From contig NZ_CP025407.1 of assembly GCF_002847285.1 (NCBI RefSeq), forward strand, positions 310,001-374,000: a stretch of DNA of 64,000 bases. Reading direction: 5' to 3'. Each line of letters begins with the position of its first letter. Position 1 is the first letter of the stretch. A program made the translations under genes and the position numbers. This document shows positions 32,810 to 41,902 of this stretch, in pieces. The stretch comes from Streptomyces sp. CMB-StM0423. GTDB lineage: Bacteria; Actinomycetota; Actinomycetes; Streptomycetales; Streptomycetaceae. The notes under the pieces are model-generated. The model searched no databases. It saw only the letters and a program-made list of their open reading frames with translations, and was not told the DNA's origin.

Positions 32810-34297
32810 TCAGCGCCCCGCGGCCGTCCCCGGCCCGGCGGCGGGGAGCCGCCCTACGGCGTGCGCGCCCCGCGGCGCGTCGGCGAAGTGCAGGGTGCCG
32901 CCGTGGTGGTCCGCGATCTCCCTGGCGATGGCCAGCCCGAGGCCGGCTCCGCCGGACTTGCGGGCCCGCGCGTCCTCCAGCCGGCTGAACCGCTCGAAGA
33001 CCCGCTCCCGGTCGGCGGCCGGTATCCCGGGGCCGTCGTCGCGTACGTCGATCCGTACCGTCTCGGCGCCCTCGTGCCGCTCGGTGCCGACGGCCACCTC
33101 GATCTCCTTGCCGGCGTAGCGGCAGGCGTTGCTCAGCACGTTCCGCAGCATGCGCTCCAGTTGGATGCCGCTGCCCGTCACCCACGCCGGCGGCCCGGAC
33201 GCGCCGAGGCGGATCTCCAGCGGGTGGGAACGGCGCAGATGGCGGTGCTCCTCGACCAGGTCGTGGGCGAGGTCGGTGAGGTTGACGGGCTCGCGGGGGA
33301 CGGCCGCGGTGCCGTCCAGCCGGGCCAGGAGCAGCAAGTCCTCGCTGAGGCCCTGCAGCCGCTCCAGTTCGTGCAGGGCGCTGCGTACGGCGGTGGGCCA
33401 GTCGACCTGCTCCGGGTGTGCCAGCAGCGATTCGAGCGACGCGCGCACCGCCGCCACCGGGCTGCGCAGTTCGTGCGAGGCGTCGCCGATGAACTGCTGC
33501 TGGAGTTCGGTCGAGCGCTCCAGGCGTACGAGGATCGCGTTCGTCGTCAGCGCCAGCCTGGTCAGCTCGTCCCCGCCCTTGGGCACGGGCACGCGCCGGT
33601 CCAGCGAGCGAAGGGTGATGTCCTCCAGTTCCTGGCGGATGGCCTCCACGGGACGCAGCGCGCGCCCGGCCGTCACCCAGGCGACGGTGCCGATCACGAC
33701 GGCGGCGGCCTGCGCCAGGTAGAGCAGCTCCCCCTGGAACTCGGCCGGGCCCCAGCCGATGAACCCGCCGTTGGCCTCCGCCATCTTGGACGTGATCACG
33801 AGCACGGCGGTGAAGCCGAGCAGCGTCCCGATGTACGCGACGAGGGCGAACCGGGCCCGTAGAGGCACTCCCCGGCCGTAGGGCATCGCGAACAACCAGG
33901 CCGCGACGCCGGCGGTGACGCCGAGGAGAGGTGCGGCGAAGACGGGGGTCTCGATGCTTGACAGGACGGATCTGTTCGTGCCGAAAGCGAAGTAGGCGTC
34001 GAGCGGACTGCCGAGGCTGCCGCGGGCGGCGAACTCGACGGCCGTGATCCCGCCCGCCGCTACGGCACCCCACAGCCGCGGCCACGGGGAGCTGCCCACA
34101 CCCGCCGCCCAGGCGGCGAACGCCACGAGGACCACCCCCGGCAGACCTCGCGCCTGCAGCAGCGGGGGGACGAAGACCACCGCGCCCGCCGCGAGTCCGG
34201 CGGCGACGGCCGCACGGCCCCGGGCATCGTCCGCCGCGCGGCGCAGCAGGCGGGTCCCGAACCCCGTCGTGGCGCCGGGGTCAGCGGGCTGCGGCAT
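32810..34297 (-). CDS. Two-component sensor histidine kinase
   Basis: A 495-residue membrane kinase. Several N-terminal helices (GAVVFVPPLLQARGLPGVVLVAFAAW in two parts, FALVAYIGTLLGFTAVLVI, YLAQAAAVVIGTVAWVTAG) are followed by a HAMP-like segment, the H-box FIGDASHELRSPVAAVRASLESLL with the phospho-acceptor His, and N (LRNVLSNACRYA), G1 (VRDDGPGIP), F (FERFSRLEDAR) and G2 (GGAGLGLAIAREIADHHGG) boxes. Its start overlaps the response regulator stop by 17 bp, so they form one operon. The MASE-like N-terminus suggests membrane-stress sensing. The signal is unknown. Confidence 0.93.
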   Translation of the reverse strand: MPQPADPGATTGFGTRLLRRAADDARGRAAVAAGLAAGAVVFVPPLLQARGLPGVVLVAFAAWAAGVGSSPWPRLWGAVAAGGITAVEFAARGSLGSPLDAYFAFGTNRSVLSSIETPVFAAPLLGVTAGVAAWLFAMPYGRGVPLRARFALVAYIGTLLGFTAVLVITSKMAEANGGFIGWGPAEFQGELLYLAQAAAVVIGTVAWVTAGRALRPVEAIRQELEDITLRSLDRRVPVPKGGDELTRLALTTNAILVRLERSTELQQQFIGDASHELRSPVAAVRASLESLLAHPEQVDWPTAVRSALHELERLQGLSEDLLLLARLDGTAAVPREPVNLTDLAHDLVEEHRHLRRSHPLEIRLGASGPPAWVTGSGIQLERMLRNVLSNACRYAGKEIEVAVGTERHEGAETVRIDVRDDGPGIPAADRERVFERFSRLEDARARKSGGAGLGLAIAREIADHHGGTLHFADAPRGAHAVGRLPAAGPGTAAGR

Positions 34298-34964
34298 GGC
34301 CGGAGAGCAGGTAGCCGCAGCCGCGCACCGTCGTGATGGAGCGGCGGCCGAACGGGATGTCGATCTTCCGGCGCAGGGCGCTGACGTACACCTCGACGAT
34401 GTTCAGGTCGCCGTCGAAGTCCGCCGACCACACCTGCTCCGCTATCTCCGTCTTCGACACGACCTCGTCGCTCCGGCGGGCCAGGCACTCCAGCACGGCG
34501 AACTCCTTCGCCGTCAGCGCGACCCCGGCCTCCCCGCGCCCGCACGAGCGGCCCGCCGGGTCGATCCACAGGTCGCCGATGCGCAGCACCGCCCGGGTGC
34601 GCGAGCCGCCCCGCCGGAGCAGCGCGCGCAGCCGGGCTTCCAGCACCACGTACGAGAAGGGCTTCGCCAGGTAGTCGTCGGCACCGGTGTCCAGCCCCTC
34701 GGCCTCGTCGTACTCGCCGCTCTTGGCCGTCAGCATGAGGATGGGCGTCCCGACGCCCTCCGCCCGCAGCCGGGCGCACACGCGGTAGCCGTTGAGCCCG
34801 GGGAGCATGATGTCGAGCACGATGGCCTGGTACGGGTACTCCCGCGCCAGGTACAGGCCGGTGTGGCCGTCGTGGGCCAGGTCCACGGCGTAACCGGCCG
34901 CCTCCAGGCCCCGCTTGAGGGAGGCGGCGAGCCCTTCCTCGTCATCCACGACCAGTAATCGCAT
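34281..34964 (-). CDS. OmpR-family response regulator
   Basis: A 227-residue regulator. The receiver domain has the acidic pocket (VVDDEEGL), phosphorylated Asp in IVLDIMLPGLNGY, TAKSGEYDEAEGLDTGADDYLAKPFS with the conserved Thr and Lys, and a C-terminal winged helix (VALTAKEFAVLECLARRSDEVVSKTEIAEQVW, NIVEVYVSALRRKID, ITTVRGCGYLL). ATG is at 34962-34964. It precedes and overlaps its kinase gene. The divergent spacer upstream contains CTTCAG repeats that are likely its own binding site. Confidence 0.94.
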   Translation of the reverse strand: MRLLVVDDEEGLAASLKRGLEAAGYAVDLAHDGHTGLYLAREYPYQAIVLDIMLPGLNGYRVCARLRAEGVGTPILMLTAKSGEYDEAEGLDTGADDYLAKPFSYVVLEARLRALLRRGGSRTRAVLRIGDLWIDPAGRSCGRGEAGVALTAKEFAVLECLARRSDEVVSKTEIAEQVWSADFDGDLNIVEVYVSALRRKIDIPFGRRSITTVRGCGYLLSGHAAAR

Positions 34965-34993
34965 ACGTCCAGTATCCCCGCGGCCCCGTTTCG

Positions 34994-35042
34994 TTCCTGA
35001 AGGAACTCTTCAGGTCTGAAGCGGTGTTCAGGGTGCTTCAGC
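34994..35042. promoter_or_regulatory. Clustered TTCAG repeats, probable response-regulator site
   Basis: Between the response regulator and the mannosyltransferase the sequence holds GTTCC-TGAA-GGAAC (34993-35006), the inverted repeat CTTCAG-GT-CTGAAG (35008-35021), and further TTCAG copies at 35027 and 35037. Spacing is near 9-18 bases. Such repeats between divergent genes typically bind an OmpR-type regulator dimer. Confidence 0.5.
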
Positions 35043-35078
35043 GTCCTCACAGCGGCAACCGGCGAACATCCGGGTCCC

Positions 35079-36290
35079 ATGACGGCTTTCCCCCGTACGG
35101 ACCCTGCGTCTTCCGTCCCCCGGCGGCCCCGGCGAACACCGCGCGTCGTGCCGACGGCGGTCCCGGCGGCGGTATCCGCCCTGGCCGCCTACGCGGCGGT
35201 GCGGCTCACCGGGCTGCTCCTGCTCTGCGGGAGCGCCGCGCTGAGGGACGAGGATCCCCTGCGCCGGCTCAACGGCCGCTGGGACGCGGTCTGGTACCGG
35301 CGCATCGCGGAGAACGGCTACGGCTACGAGGCCCGCCTGCCGGACGGCAGCGTCCACCCGGACCTCGCCTTCTTCCCGCTCCTGCCAGGGCTTGAGCGGC
35401 TGCTTGCGGCGGCCTCGCCGCTCGGGGCGGCGGACGCCGGACTGCTGGTGGCGGTGGTCTCGTCGCTCGTCGCCGCGTGGGGCATCTACGCGGTGGGCAC
35501 CCATGTCGCCGGACACCGCGCGGGGGTCCTGCTGGCCGCCCTGTGGGGCGTGCTGCCGACGGGGTTCGTGCAGTGGATGGCGTACACCGAGTCCCTGTTC
35601 ACGGCGCTCACGGCGTGGTCCCTCCACGCCGCCCTGACCGGCCGCTGGCGGACGGCGGGCCTGCTGGCCGCGGTGGCGGGGCTGTGCCGCCCGACGGCCG
35701 CCGCGCTGCTCGCCGCCCTCGCCGCCGCCGGGGCGGCCCACCTGGTGGTGCAGGCCCGGGGCGGCACGCCGGTCGGCAGGCTGCTGCGCCGGAACGGGCG
35801 GCTGCTCACGGGGATGCTCCTCGCGCCGCTGGGCTGGTTCGCGTACATGGCCTACGTCGGGGTGCACGAGGGAAGTCCCTTCGGTTACTTCCACGTTCAG
35901 GCGGCCTGGGGCAACCGCATCGACGGCGGCGCGGCGCTCGCGGGCTTCATCTGGGACCTCCTCACCGGCCCCTGGCCCTCCCCGCTCGGCGGCGCCGGGG
36001 TGTGCGCCGCGCTGGGCCTGGTCGGCGCACTCCTCGTCGCCGCCGCCCGGCAACACCAGCCGCCCGCCCTGTTCACGTACGCCTGCGCCGTCGTGGCCCT
36101 CTCCCTGGTCGGCGCGGCCTACTTCGGCTCCCGCCCCCGCCTCATGACCCCGGCCTTCCCACTCCTGCTCCCCCTGGCGGCCGCCATGGCGCGCTGGCCC
36201 GCGGGAAGAAGCGCGGCGGTGGCAGCCACGGCGGCCCTGGCCTCGGGCACGTACGGCGCGGTGGTCCTGCTGGGCAACGGACCGCCGTGA
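35079..36290 (+). CDS. PIG-V-like membrane mannosyltransferase
   Basis: A 403-residue polytopic GT-C glycosyltransferase. After a basic N-terminus and first helix comes the conserved luminal motif RLNGRWDAVWYRRIAENGYGYE, with the W-D-x-x-W-Y signature, and HPDLAFFPLLPGLERLLA. Later blocks include GFVQWMAYTESLFTALTAWSL and GLCRPTAAALLA, characteristic of PIG-V/GPI-mannosyltransferase-2 relatives. Around nine helices are predicted. It probably transfers a polyprenyl-phosphate-linked sugar to a cell-envelope lipid or protein; the acceptor is unknown. It is divergent from the two-component system, which may control it through the TTCAG sites. Confidence 0.88.
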   Translation: MTAFPRTDPASSVPRRPRRTPRVVPTAVPAAVSALAAYAAVRLTGLLLLCGSAALRDEDPLRRLNGRWDAVWYRRIAENGYGYEARLPDGSVHPDLAFFPLLPGLERLLAAASPLGAADAGLLVAVVSSLVAAWGIYAVGTHVAGHRAGVLLAALWGVLPTGFVQWMAYTESLFTALTAWSLHAALTGRWRTAGLLAAVAGLCRPTAAALLAALAAAGAAHLVVQARGGTPVGRLLRRNGRLLTGMLLAPLGWFAYMAYVGVHEGSPFGYFHVQAAWGNRIDGGAALAGFIWDLLTGPWPSPLGGAGVCAALGLVGALLVAAARQHQPPALFTYACAVVALSLVGAAYFGSRPRLMTPAFPLLLPLAAAMARWPAGRSAAVAATAALASGTYGAVVLLGNGPP

Positions 36291-36370
36291 GCGGGTGCCG
36301 CGGCCGGGGCGTCACGCCGGGTGTGGCCGGCACGATGCCGCGGGCGCGGACTCGGCGCCGGGTCGTCGGC

Positions 36371-37396
36371 TCAGACGGCGGTGCCCGTGACGTCGTCCTC
36401 GGCCCTGCGCGTGGCGGCGCGCAGCAGGGACGCGCCTGTGGGTGTGAGGGTGTGCAGCACGGCCGGACCGTGCCGGACGGTGGTGATGAGGCCGGCGTCG
36501 CGCAACGCGGTGGCGTGCCTGCTGGCGGCGGAGGCCGAGACCCCGGCGGCGCGGGCGATCTCGCCGGTCGTGGCGCCCGCGGACGCGGCGCGCAGAGCGA
36601 CCGCGCGGGCACGTCCGAGGAGATTGGTGAGGGACTGATCGGGGGCGCCGGCGGTCACGGAGCGGGCTTCGGGCTCGTGGAGCAGCGAGTACCAGACCAC
36701 GGGCGGCAGTCCGGGGTCGGCGAAGGCGACCGGCTCGCCCCAGTTGAAGTACGAAGGGACGAGGGTGAGTCCGCGGCCGTTCAGATACAGGTCCCGGTCC
36801 TCCGCCTGTCTGGGGTAGGCGACCTCCAGGACGGGCGGAGACCAGCGCAGCATGGGTCTGAGTCCCGCGAGCATGCCCTCCACTCCCCCGTCGAGAAGCC
36901 CCCGGGAGCGCACCGCCCGCTCGGCTTCGATCCGCGCCTGCACCTGCTCCGCGTGGGGAGCGACGACGGCCTCGAAGTACGCGCGCAGGATCCCCGCGAA
37001 CTCCTGGCGCGCCTCCCGTCCGGCCAGTTGGCCGGCCCACGCGGGTGCTCCGACGGTCCGGTCGAGGATGGTCATCTCCTCGACCACCCGTTGCGGCGGC
37101 GTGGCCAGGATCGACTCCAGTCCGGCGTCCAGGCCGTTCACCGCATCGGCCGGAGTGAGAAAGTCCGGAAAGTACGCGGCCCTCGGATACAGGGGCAGCA
37201 GGACACTCCGCAGCGCCCGCTCCAGCCCCGCCTCCCGCAGCCGCTGCCGTGTCGTGCGGTACCAGCCGGCGTAGGCCCACCGTCCGCCTCGGAACTGCAG
37301 CCGGTGCAGACTCGCGGCGATCTCGAACATGGGGTCAGGGGCGGGGGCGAGCCGGGTCCTCGCCAGATCCACATCGGTGAAGTGAATGCGGAGCAC
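36371..37396 (-). CDS. ArsR-type winged-helix regulator with DUF5937-like N-terminal domain
   Basis: A 341-residue regulator with a long N-terminal domain (MLRIHFTDVDLARTRLAPAPDPMFEIAASLHRL) found in a Streptomyces-rich ArsR subgroup, and a C-terminal winged helix (ATTGEIARAAGVSASAASRHATALRDAGLITTVRHGPAVLHTLT). The central part (YLNGRGLTLVPSYFNWGEPVAF) is predicted beta-rich and could bind ligand. ATG 37394-37396. It is a lone gene; the target is unknown. Confidence 0.85.
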   Translation of the reverse strand: MLRIHFTDVDLARTRLAPAPDPMFEIAASLHRLQFRGGRWAYAGWYRTTRQRLREAGLERALRSVLLPLYPRAAYFPDFLTPADAVNGLDAGLESILATPPQRVVEEMTILDRTVGAPAWAGQLAGREARQEFAGILRAYFEAVVAPHAEQVQARIEAERAVRSRGLLDGGVEGMLAGLRPMLRWSPPVLEVAYPRQAEDRDLYLNGRGLTLVPSYFNWGEPVAFADPGLPPVVWYSLLHEPEARSVTAGAPDQSLTNLLGRARAVALRAASAGATTGEIARAAGVSASAASRHATALRDAGLITTVRHGPAVLHTLTPTGASLLRAATRRAEDDVTGTAV

Positions 37397-37648
37397 GTCG
37401 TTCCCCCAGCCTGAGTTCGGATCCTGCCCGACGGCGCACGTGGGTCCGCTCGGCGCGTGATCGGGCCAGACGACCGTAGGAAGCTGCGATCAGGAAACGA
37501 TAAACGGCTGTTCAACGAGCGTGCGACGCACGCTTGCCGGCGCCTGCGCGGGGACAGACGCCGGTCTCAGGCATGGGCCGGGCGTGCACCGGCGGATGGA
37601 GGTGACGGCACGTGGGGCGCGGACGGGCCGCCCGTCACGTATCCCGCG

Positions 37649-38178
37649 TCAGGGCGGCTGCTGGTCGAAGTTGTGCAGACAGCGCCAGGTGCCCGAGCCG
37701 ATGATGCCGTCGACACCTACGCCGCACCGGCTCTGCGCGTCCCTCGTGGCCGTCTCGGTGCTGCGGCCGAAGATCCCGTCGATCTCCACGTTGCGGACCT
37801 TCCCGGTCGTGGGATCGGCGGCCGGCAGGGCGTTGCTCCCGGCCGCCTCATGGACCGCCGCGATGCCGTTCAGGTCGTGGCCGGAGATGCCGGTGGAGAT
37901 CCAGAGGGTTCCGTCCGCGCCGAACCGGAGGCCCTTGGGTGCGGCGAACGCGCCCTCGGAGGACAGGTCCGGATCACCGGCGACGAGGAACTCCTCCCAG
38001 CGGAACGACGCCGGCGTACCGCCGTCGGCCGCCTCGCGCCAGCGGATGGCGCGCCCGTAGCGATCGGCGCCACGCGCGCACCCCCTGCCGCCGCGCCTTC
38101 TCCCGCCCCGCCCGAACACGGTGAGCCGCCCGCGCCGTTGGCGAGGGCCGGATACACCTCGCCGTCGAGCGGGCTCAC
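37649..38178 (-). pseudogene. PhoX (DUF839)-like fragment fused to peptidoglycan-binding fragment
   Basis: From 38178 downward, VSPLDGEVYPALANG fits the PhoX metal-site region. A frame change follows, then DRYGRAIRWREAADGGTPASF, WEEFLVAGDPDLSSEG, PKGLRFGADGTLWISTG, all PhoX-like. At about 37800 the homology changes to a peptidoglycan-binding repeat (NVEIDGIFGRSTETATRDAQ, GVDGIIGSGTWRCLHN), which ends at TGA 37649-37651. PhoX proteins are large secreted phosphatases of more than 600 residues, so only a late fragment remains. The fusion looks like a deletion scar, not a designed protein, because the PhoX part is frameshifted. Confidence 0.6.
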
Positions 38179-38288
38179 CGCGACTGCCCCGGGCCGGGCG
38201 AGCCGAGCGCCGCCGCGAGCGCCCTGATACGTGGGTCTTCGACGACGTACGGCGCCCCATGGGTTCTCGGGCGAATGGAGACCGGCAT
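38175..38288 (-). CDS. Possible small peptide or gene start (37 aa)
   Basis: An ATG at 38286-38288 with an excellent GGAAGGGAAG ribosome site begins a 37-residue frame (MPVSIRPRTHGAPYVVEDPR, then ALAAALGSPGPGQSR) that stops right where the PhoX fragment frame begins. It may be the true start of a lost gene or a small peptide. No family recognised. Confidence 0.3.
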   Translation of the reverse strand: MPVSIRPRTHGAPYVVEDPRIRALAAALGSPGPGQSR

Positions 38289-38344
38289 GCTGACTTCCCT
38301 TCCAGAAGACGCGGCGGGGCTCGCTCCGCTACGCCGGAGTTCAT

Positions 38345-38728
38345 GACTGCTCACGGGGCCTTGCCGGGCCGGTCGGCACCTTGCGTCCCCGTAGTCACGG
38401 GGCCGGACCTCGGCGCCCTCGTCGATGTCGCCGTCAGCGGCGAGCTGGACCATGCGGGAGTCGATCAACGTCGAGGCGCCAGGCTCAGGTTCCGGCACTC
38501 CTGCGCCTGGGTACGTGTCTGATCTTTCAGGACCTGTCGGGTGATCGCGTTGCCGGAGAGCCTCGCACACTGGCGCCGGCACGGACAGATACGCGCGGCG
38601 CAGCTCAAAAGCCCAGGTGGGAAGCGCCGCACGGGGGCACGGCGAGATGCCCGGCCGGCCCCGTCGTCTTGACATGTCCTCGAAGAGAGGCCGTAGTTGT
38701 TGAAGACACCAAAGGTGAGGGGAGTGCC
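38345..38728. other. Spacer without recognised gene
   Basis: About 380 bases precede the ThuA gene. No frame on either strand resembles a known protein. AAGACACCAAAGGTGAGGGG near 38703-38722 is the ribosome-site region for the ThuA gene; a promoter is presumed but not identified. Confidence 0.4.
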
Positions 38729-39628
38729 ATGCGTTACGCACGACCAGGCGTGCACCGTGCGTTGTTGGCGGTGGCGGCGATCGGGCTCGTCGCGTCATCG
38801 GCGGTACCTGCCGAGGCCAAGTCCGAGTCGAAGGTCCTGATCTACACCGGCACGACCGGGTACCGCCACGCCGGCTCGATCGACGGCGGCATCGGCCCGA
38901 TCCAGAAGGCACTGGACAAGGCCGGGATCTCATCGGTACGGGAGGACTGCGACGGTCTCGGCGGGGCCGTCGGCAACTGCGACCACCCGGACGCGAACCC
39001 CCGCGTCTTCACCCCGGAGAACCTGGCCCAGTACGACGCGATCTTCCTCTTCAACTCCTCGTCGCAGTGGCTCGGCGGCGGCCGTCCGGGCCCGCTGTGG
39101 GACGAGGAACAGCGCACCGCCATCCGTGGGTTCGTCAACGCCGGCGGCGGAATCGCCGCCAACCACAACGCGGTCGACATGGGCGCCGGCGTCACCACCT
39201 GGGACTGGTGGGACGGCGCGGCCGACAGCGCGGTCGGCACGCTGATGACGGGCCACGCCGCCAGCGACCTCAACAACGTCGCCACGGTGCGGGTCGCCGA
39301 CCGCAACCACCCGTCGACGCGCAACCTTCCCAAGGAGTTCGCCTTCGGAGACGAGCACTACAACTTCGCCCGCAGCGTGCGCGGCGACGCACGTGTGCTG
39401 GCAACGCTCGACGAGGAGACGTACAACCCCGGCCCCAACGCGATGGGCGAGGACCACCCGATCTCCTGGTGCAAGCACTACGACGGCGGCCGCATCTGGG
39501 TCACCGGGATGGGCCACTTCGCGGAGTCCTACACCCAGAACGGCGGGGACAACAACCTCGTCAAGCACCTAGTCGGAGGGATCGGCTGGGCGGCCGGCCA
39601 GGGCGGCGGAGGCCAGTGCACGCCGTGA
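38729..39628 (+). CDS. Secreted ThuA-domain protein
   Basis: A 299-residue protein with a Sec signal peptide (residues 1-27, ending VPAEA) and a single ThuA domain: KVLIYTGTTGYRHAGSIDGG, YDAIFLFNSSSQWL, GFVNAGGGIAANHNAVDMGAG, WWDGAADSAVGTLMTGH, HYNFARSVRGDARVLATLDE, HPISWCKHYDGGRIWVTGMGHFAESY. ThuA folds are class I glutamine-amidotransferase-like and act on sugars or carry out structural roles; many secreted actinobacterial copies are fused to carbohydrate-binding modules, which this one lacks. ATG 38729 has GGGGAG upstream. A good hairpin follows at 39698-39727. Confidence 0.9.
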   Translation: MRYARPGVHRALLAVAAIGLVASSAVPAEAKSESKVLIYTGTTGYRHAGSIDGGIGPIQKALDKAGISSVREDCDGLGGAVGNCDHPDANPRVFTPENLAQYDAIFLFNSSSQWLGGGRPGPLWDEEQRTAIRGFVNAGGGIAANHNAVDMGAGVTTWDWWDGAADSAVGTLMTGHAASDLNNVATVRVADRNHPSTRNLPKEFAFGDEHYNFARSVRGDARVLATLDEETYNPGPNAMGEDHPISWCKHYDGGRIWVTGMGHFAESYTQNGGDNNLVKHLVGGIGWAAGQGGGGQCTP

Positions 39629-39697
39629 CCACCTAATCGGAAGCAGCCACACCCCGGCCGCAATTCCGCTCCACGCGGACGGCCCCCCACCGACCAG

Positions 39698-39727
39698 GCC
39701 GGTCGTCACGCTCCACCGACGACCGGC
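39698..39727 (+). terminator. Hairpin terminator after ThuA gene
   Basis: The arms GCCGGTCGTC (39698-39707) and GACGACCGGC (39718-39727) form a perfect 10-bp stem with a ten-base loop, 70 bases beyond the ThuA stop, in otherwise empty sequence between convergent genes. Confidence 0.55.
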
Positions 39728-39849
39728 CGGCGGTCGGGATTCCCCGAAGCCGCCGAAGCCGCCGGGAAGACCCTGGCCAGACAGCGGCCGACCGATCACC
39801 GCAAAGGACACCGCGCCCTTGGCGACCCGCTTGCGCAGCAGGGCAGGCG

Positions 39850-40317
39850 TCACTCAATCCGATCGAAGGTGTTGAGGTCGCATGTATCAGGGTCCCCGAG
39901 GTAGATCGCCAACTGCAGGTCATCAGCCGAGCCTTCCGCTTCCAGCGTCAAGCTGTACATCCCCGAGGGGCCGCGATAGTCCCTGCCATGAATCCCCTCA
40001 AGTCCGACGGACAGAGTGCCTCGCTCCTCGCCGGCGCCAAGTTCCCACCGACCGACACCGGAGGTTCTTGGCTCGTCTTCCCAGTCGAACCCGCTCATGT
40101 CCGGCCACCCGCCATAGGCGAGGACCCCGCCGGATTTGAGCGTGAGGGTGCCGAACCGGTCACCCTCATAGCGGCCTTCCAGATCGGCCGCGGTGACATC
40201 GTCGCCGAGGCGGCCGATGCCGCAGCCGACGTAGTTGGCACACGACGTGAGCGAGGCAACGAGCAGGACCCCGGCGGTGATCACTGCCCCGCTACGGACG
40301 GATATGACGGACGACAC
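39850..40317 (-). CDS. Small lipoprotein of unknown function
   Basis: A 155-residue protein with a lipoprotein signal peptide (VISVRSGAVITAGVLLVA, lipobox LTSC, Cys at about residue 26). The mature part is beta-rich: DLEGRYEGDRFGTLTLKSGGVL, VGRWELGAGEERGTLSVG, MYSLTLEAEG, LAIYLGDPDTCDLNTFDRI. The pattern 'D-L-x-G-x-Y...G-x-L-x-L...G-x-W' resembles small lipocalin-like or META-type lipoproteins found across Streptomyces. Its role is unknown. Confidence 0.85.
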   Translation of the reverse strand: MSSVISVRSGAVITAGVLLVASLTSCANYVGCGIGRLGDDVTAADLEGRYEGDRFGTLTLKSGGVLAYGGWPDMSGFDWEDEPRTSGVGRWELGAGEERGTLSVGLEGIHGRDYRGPSGMYSLTLEAEGSADDLQLAIYLGDPDTCDLNTFDRIE

Positions 40318-40429
40318 GTGCTGATCCTAGAGCTGGGCCCACGACCCCGCATACCCACAGCCCCGAGCCCGGCCGGCCTCCGCGGCTAAGGACTGTCTCC
40401 CGTAAAGGATCCACGGGTCGGGGGTGTTG

Positions 40430-40842
40430 CTACCCCATGACCGTGCGGGCCGCGTCCAGAACCGCCGGCCGGTTGCCCTCCAGGTAGTCCCGCACGCTCC
40501 CGCCATCGGGCAAGCCTTCCCAGACCGTCCGTTTGACGTCGAGGAAGTACGCGCGTGCCGCGTCGTGTACAGGCAGGGAAACTGGATACGGATGAGCCGC
40601 TCCACGACCCACAGCCTGTTCATGACGTCCCGGGTCGTGAGGAACCAGGCGTCGGTGTCCTCCCACTCGGCAGGCCCGTTGAGGGCGGAACGTTCGGCCT
40701 CGGCCTCCACCTCGATGAACCGCTCCAACAGCGCGAGCCGTTCCCCGCACCGGGCTTCCGCCAAGGCGACGACGTCGATCTTTGAGCCGCCCAGGCCCCA
40801 AGTCGAGTCAGCCGTTGGCAGGACGCATCCTTGGCTGCGCAA
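40430..40842 (-). pseudogene. Hypothetical protein with frameshift
   Basis: The upstream part (LAEARCGERLALLERFIEVE, ALNGPAEWEDTDAWFLTTRDVMNRLWVVERLIRIQFPCL) and the downstream part in the next frame (HDAARAYFLDVKRTVWEGLPDGGSVRDYLEGNRPAVLDAARTVMG) join at about 40575 and read as one helical protein of roughly 125 residues. The break is a single-base shift. The family is unknown. The start is uncertain: a TTG at 40840-40842 lies only 42 bases from the divergent methyltransferase gene. It could be a sequencing artefact in an intact gene. Confidence 0.55.
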
Positions 40843-40883
40843 AACCGCTCGCCGTTGGCGGCCACCGGCGCGATGCTGTCACG

Positions 40884-41579
40884 ATGCCAGCGGAGACCGC
40901 GTACCACGACGAACTCGGCGACTACTTCGCAAGGAACGCCGACACCAGCCCCTACAACGCGTACACCGACCGGCCGGCGATGCTCGCGCTGGCGGGGGAT
41001 GTCGTGGGGCTGAGGATTCTCGATGTCGGGTGCGGGGCCGGGCACTATGCGGCCGAGCTCCTGGCAAGGGGTGCCCAGGTGTTCGGGATCGACGGCAGCG
41101 CGACTCTGCTGCGTCACGCGCGGGAGCGATTGGGCGACCGGGCCGAACTGCGCATGCACGACGCGGAGAAGCCGCTGCACTTCGTCGACGACGCATCGTT
41201 CGACGGGGTCGTGTGCGCATTGATGCTTCACCACATCTCCGACCGCCCGCGTCTCCTCGGCGAGGTTCGACGTGTCCTGCGTCCCGGTGGATGGCTGCTG
41301 GTATCGACGACGCACCCTACTGCCGACTGGCGGAAGTTCGGCGCTTCGTACTACGCCGACGACTGGGTTGATCTCCCGCTCGGCGGGGGCCCGTTGGGAG
41401 TCCACTACCAGCGCATGACGCTGGAAACCTTCCTGAACGAGCTGCTGGCCGCCGGATTCATTCTCGAAAGACTCATCGAGCCTCGCCCGACGCCCGGCCT
41501 GCGAGAACTCGACGAACCGGCCTACGACAAGCTCCACCAGGCTCCGTGTTTCCTCGCCGTCAGGCTCCTCCGGCCCTGA
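40884..41579 (+). CDS. Class I SAM-dependent methyltransferase
   Basis: A 231-residue methyltransferase. Motif I is ILDVGCGAGHYAAELLARGAQVFGIDGSATLLRHAR, followed by the FDGVVCALMLHHISDRPRLLGEVRRVLRPGGWLLVSTTHPT series. The C-terminal PCFLAVRLLRP strand is typical of the Methyltransf_11 group. The substrate cannot be read. ATG 40884 sits only 42 bases from the divergent hypothetical gene, implying overlapping promoters. Confidence 0.9.
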   Translation: MPAETAYHDELGDYFARNADTSPYNAYTDRPAMLALAGDVVGLRILDVGCGAGHYAAELLARGAQVFGIDGSATLLRHARERLGDRAELRMHDAEKPLHFVDDASFDGVVCALMLHHISDRPRLLGEVRRVLRPGGWLLVSTTHPTADWRKFGASYYADDWVDLPLGGGPLGVHYQRMTLETFLNELLAAGFILERLIEPRPTPGLRELDEPAYDKLHQAPCFLAVRLLRP

Positions 41580-41659
41580 TAGCACGCCGGACGTGGCTGT
41601 TGAGCAGGGCGGTTGCCGCGGCTCAGGTGGTTTCGCCGTTCGGCGCGGCTGCGGTCCCC

Positions 41660-41902
41660 AGGATTCGGGTAAGTGCTCCTTCTCGCCCGGGTCAGTTCGT
41701 GCCAGGAGAGCGCACGCAGCAGCACGAGCCCGGTGAGGGCCCTGATCGTGGTGCCGCCGGGGGCGGCGCCGTCGATGACGGCGCCCCGGCCAGTGCGGCG
41801 CCGGGCAGGGCGAGCCGCAGGTCCCGCGCCGAGCAGCGCGAGCGCCACGTGCGGCACCAGGAGCCCCACGAACCCCCAGGGCGCCGACGGCCGCGACGGC
41901 AC
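41660..41902 (-). pseudogene. FecCD-type siderophore ABC permease remnant
   Basis: The minus strand reads APWGFVGLLVPHVALALLGAG, matching the G-P-x-G-F-V-G-L-x-V-P-H loop of iron-siderophore permeases, followed in a shifted frame by LALPGAALAGA and then AVIDGAAPGGTTIRALTGLVL. At least one frameshift and loss of most helices make it a relic. The remaining bases of 41580-42128 hold nothing else recognisable. Confidence 0.55.
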
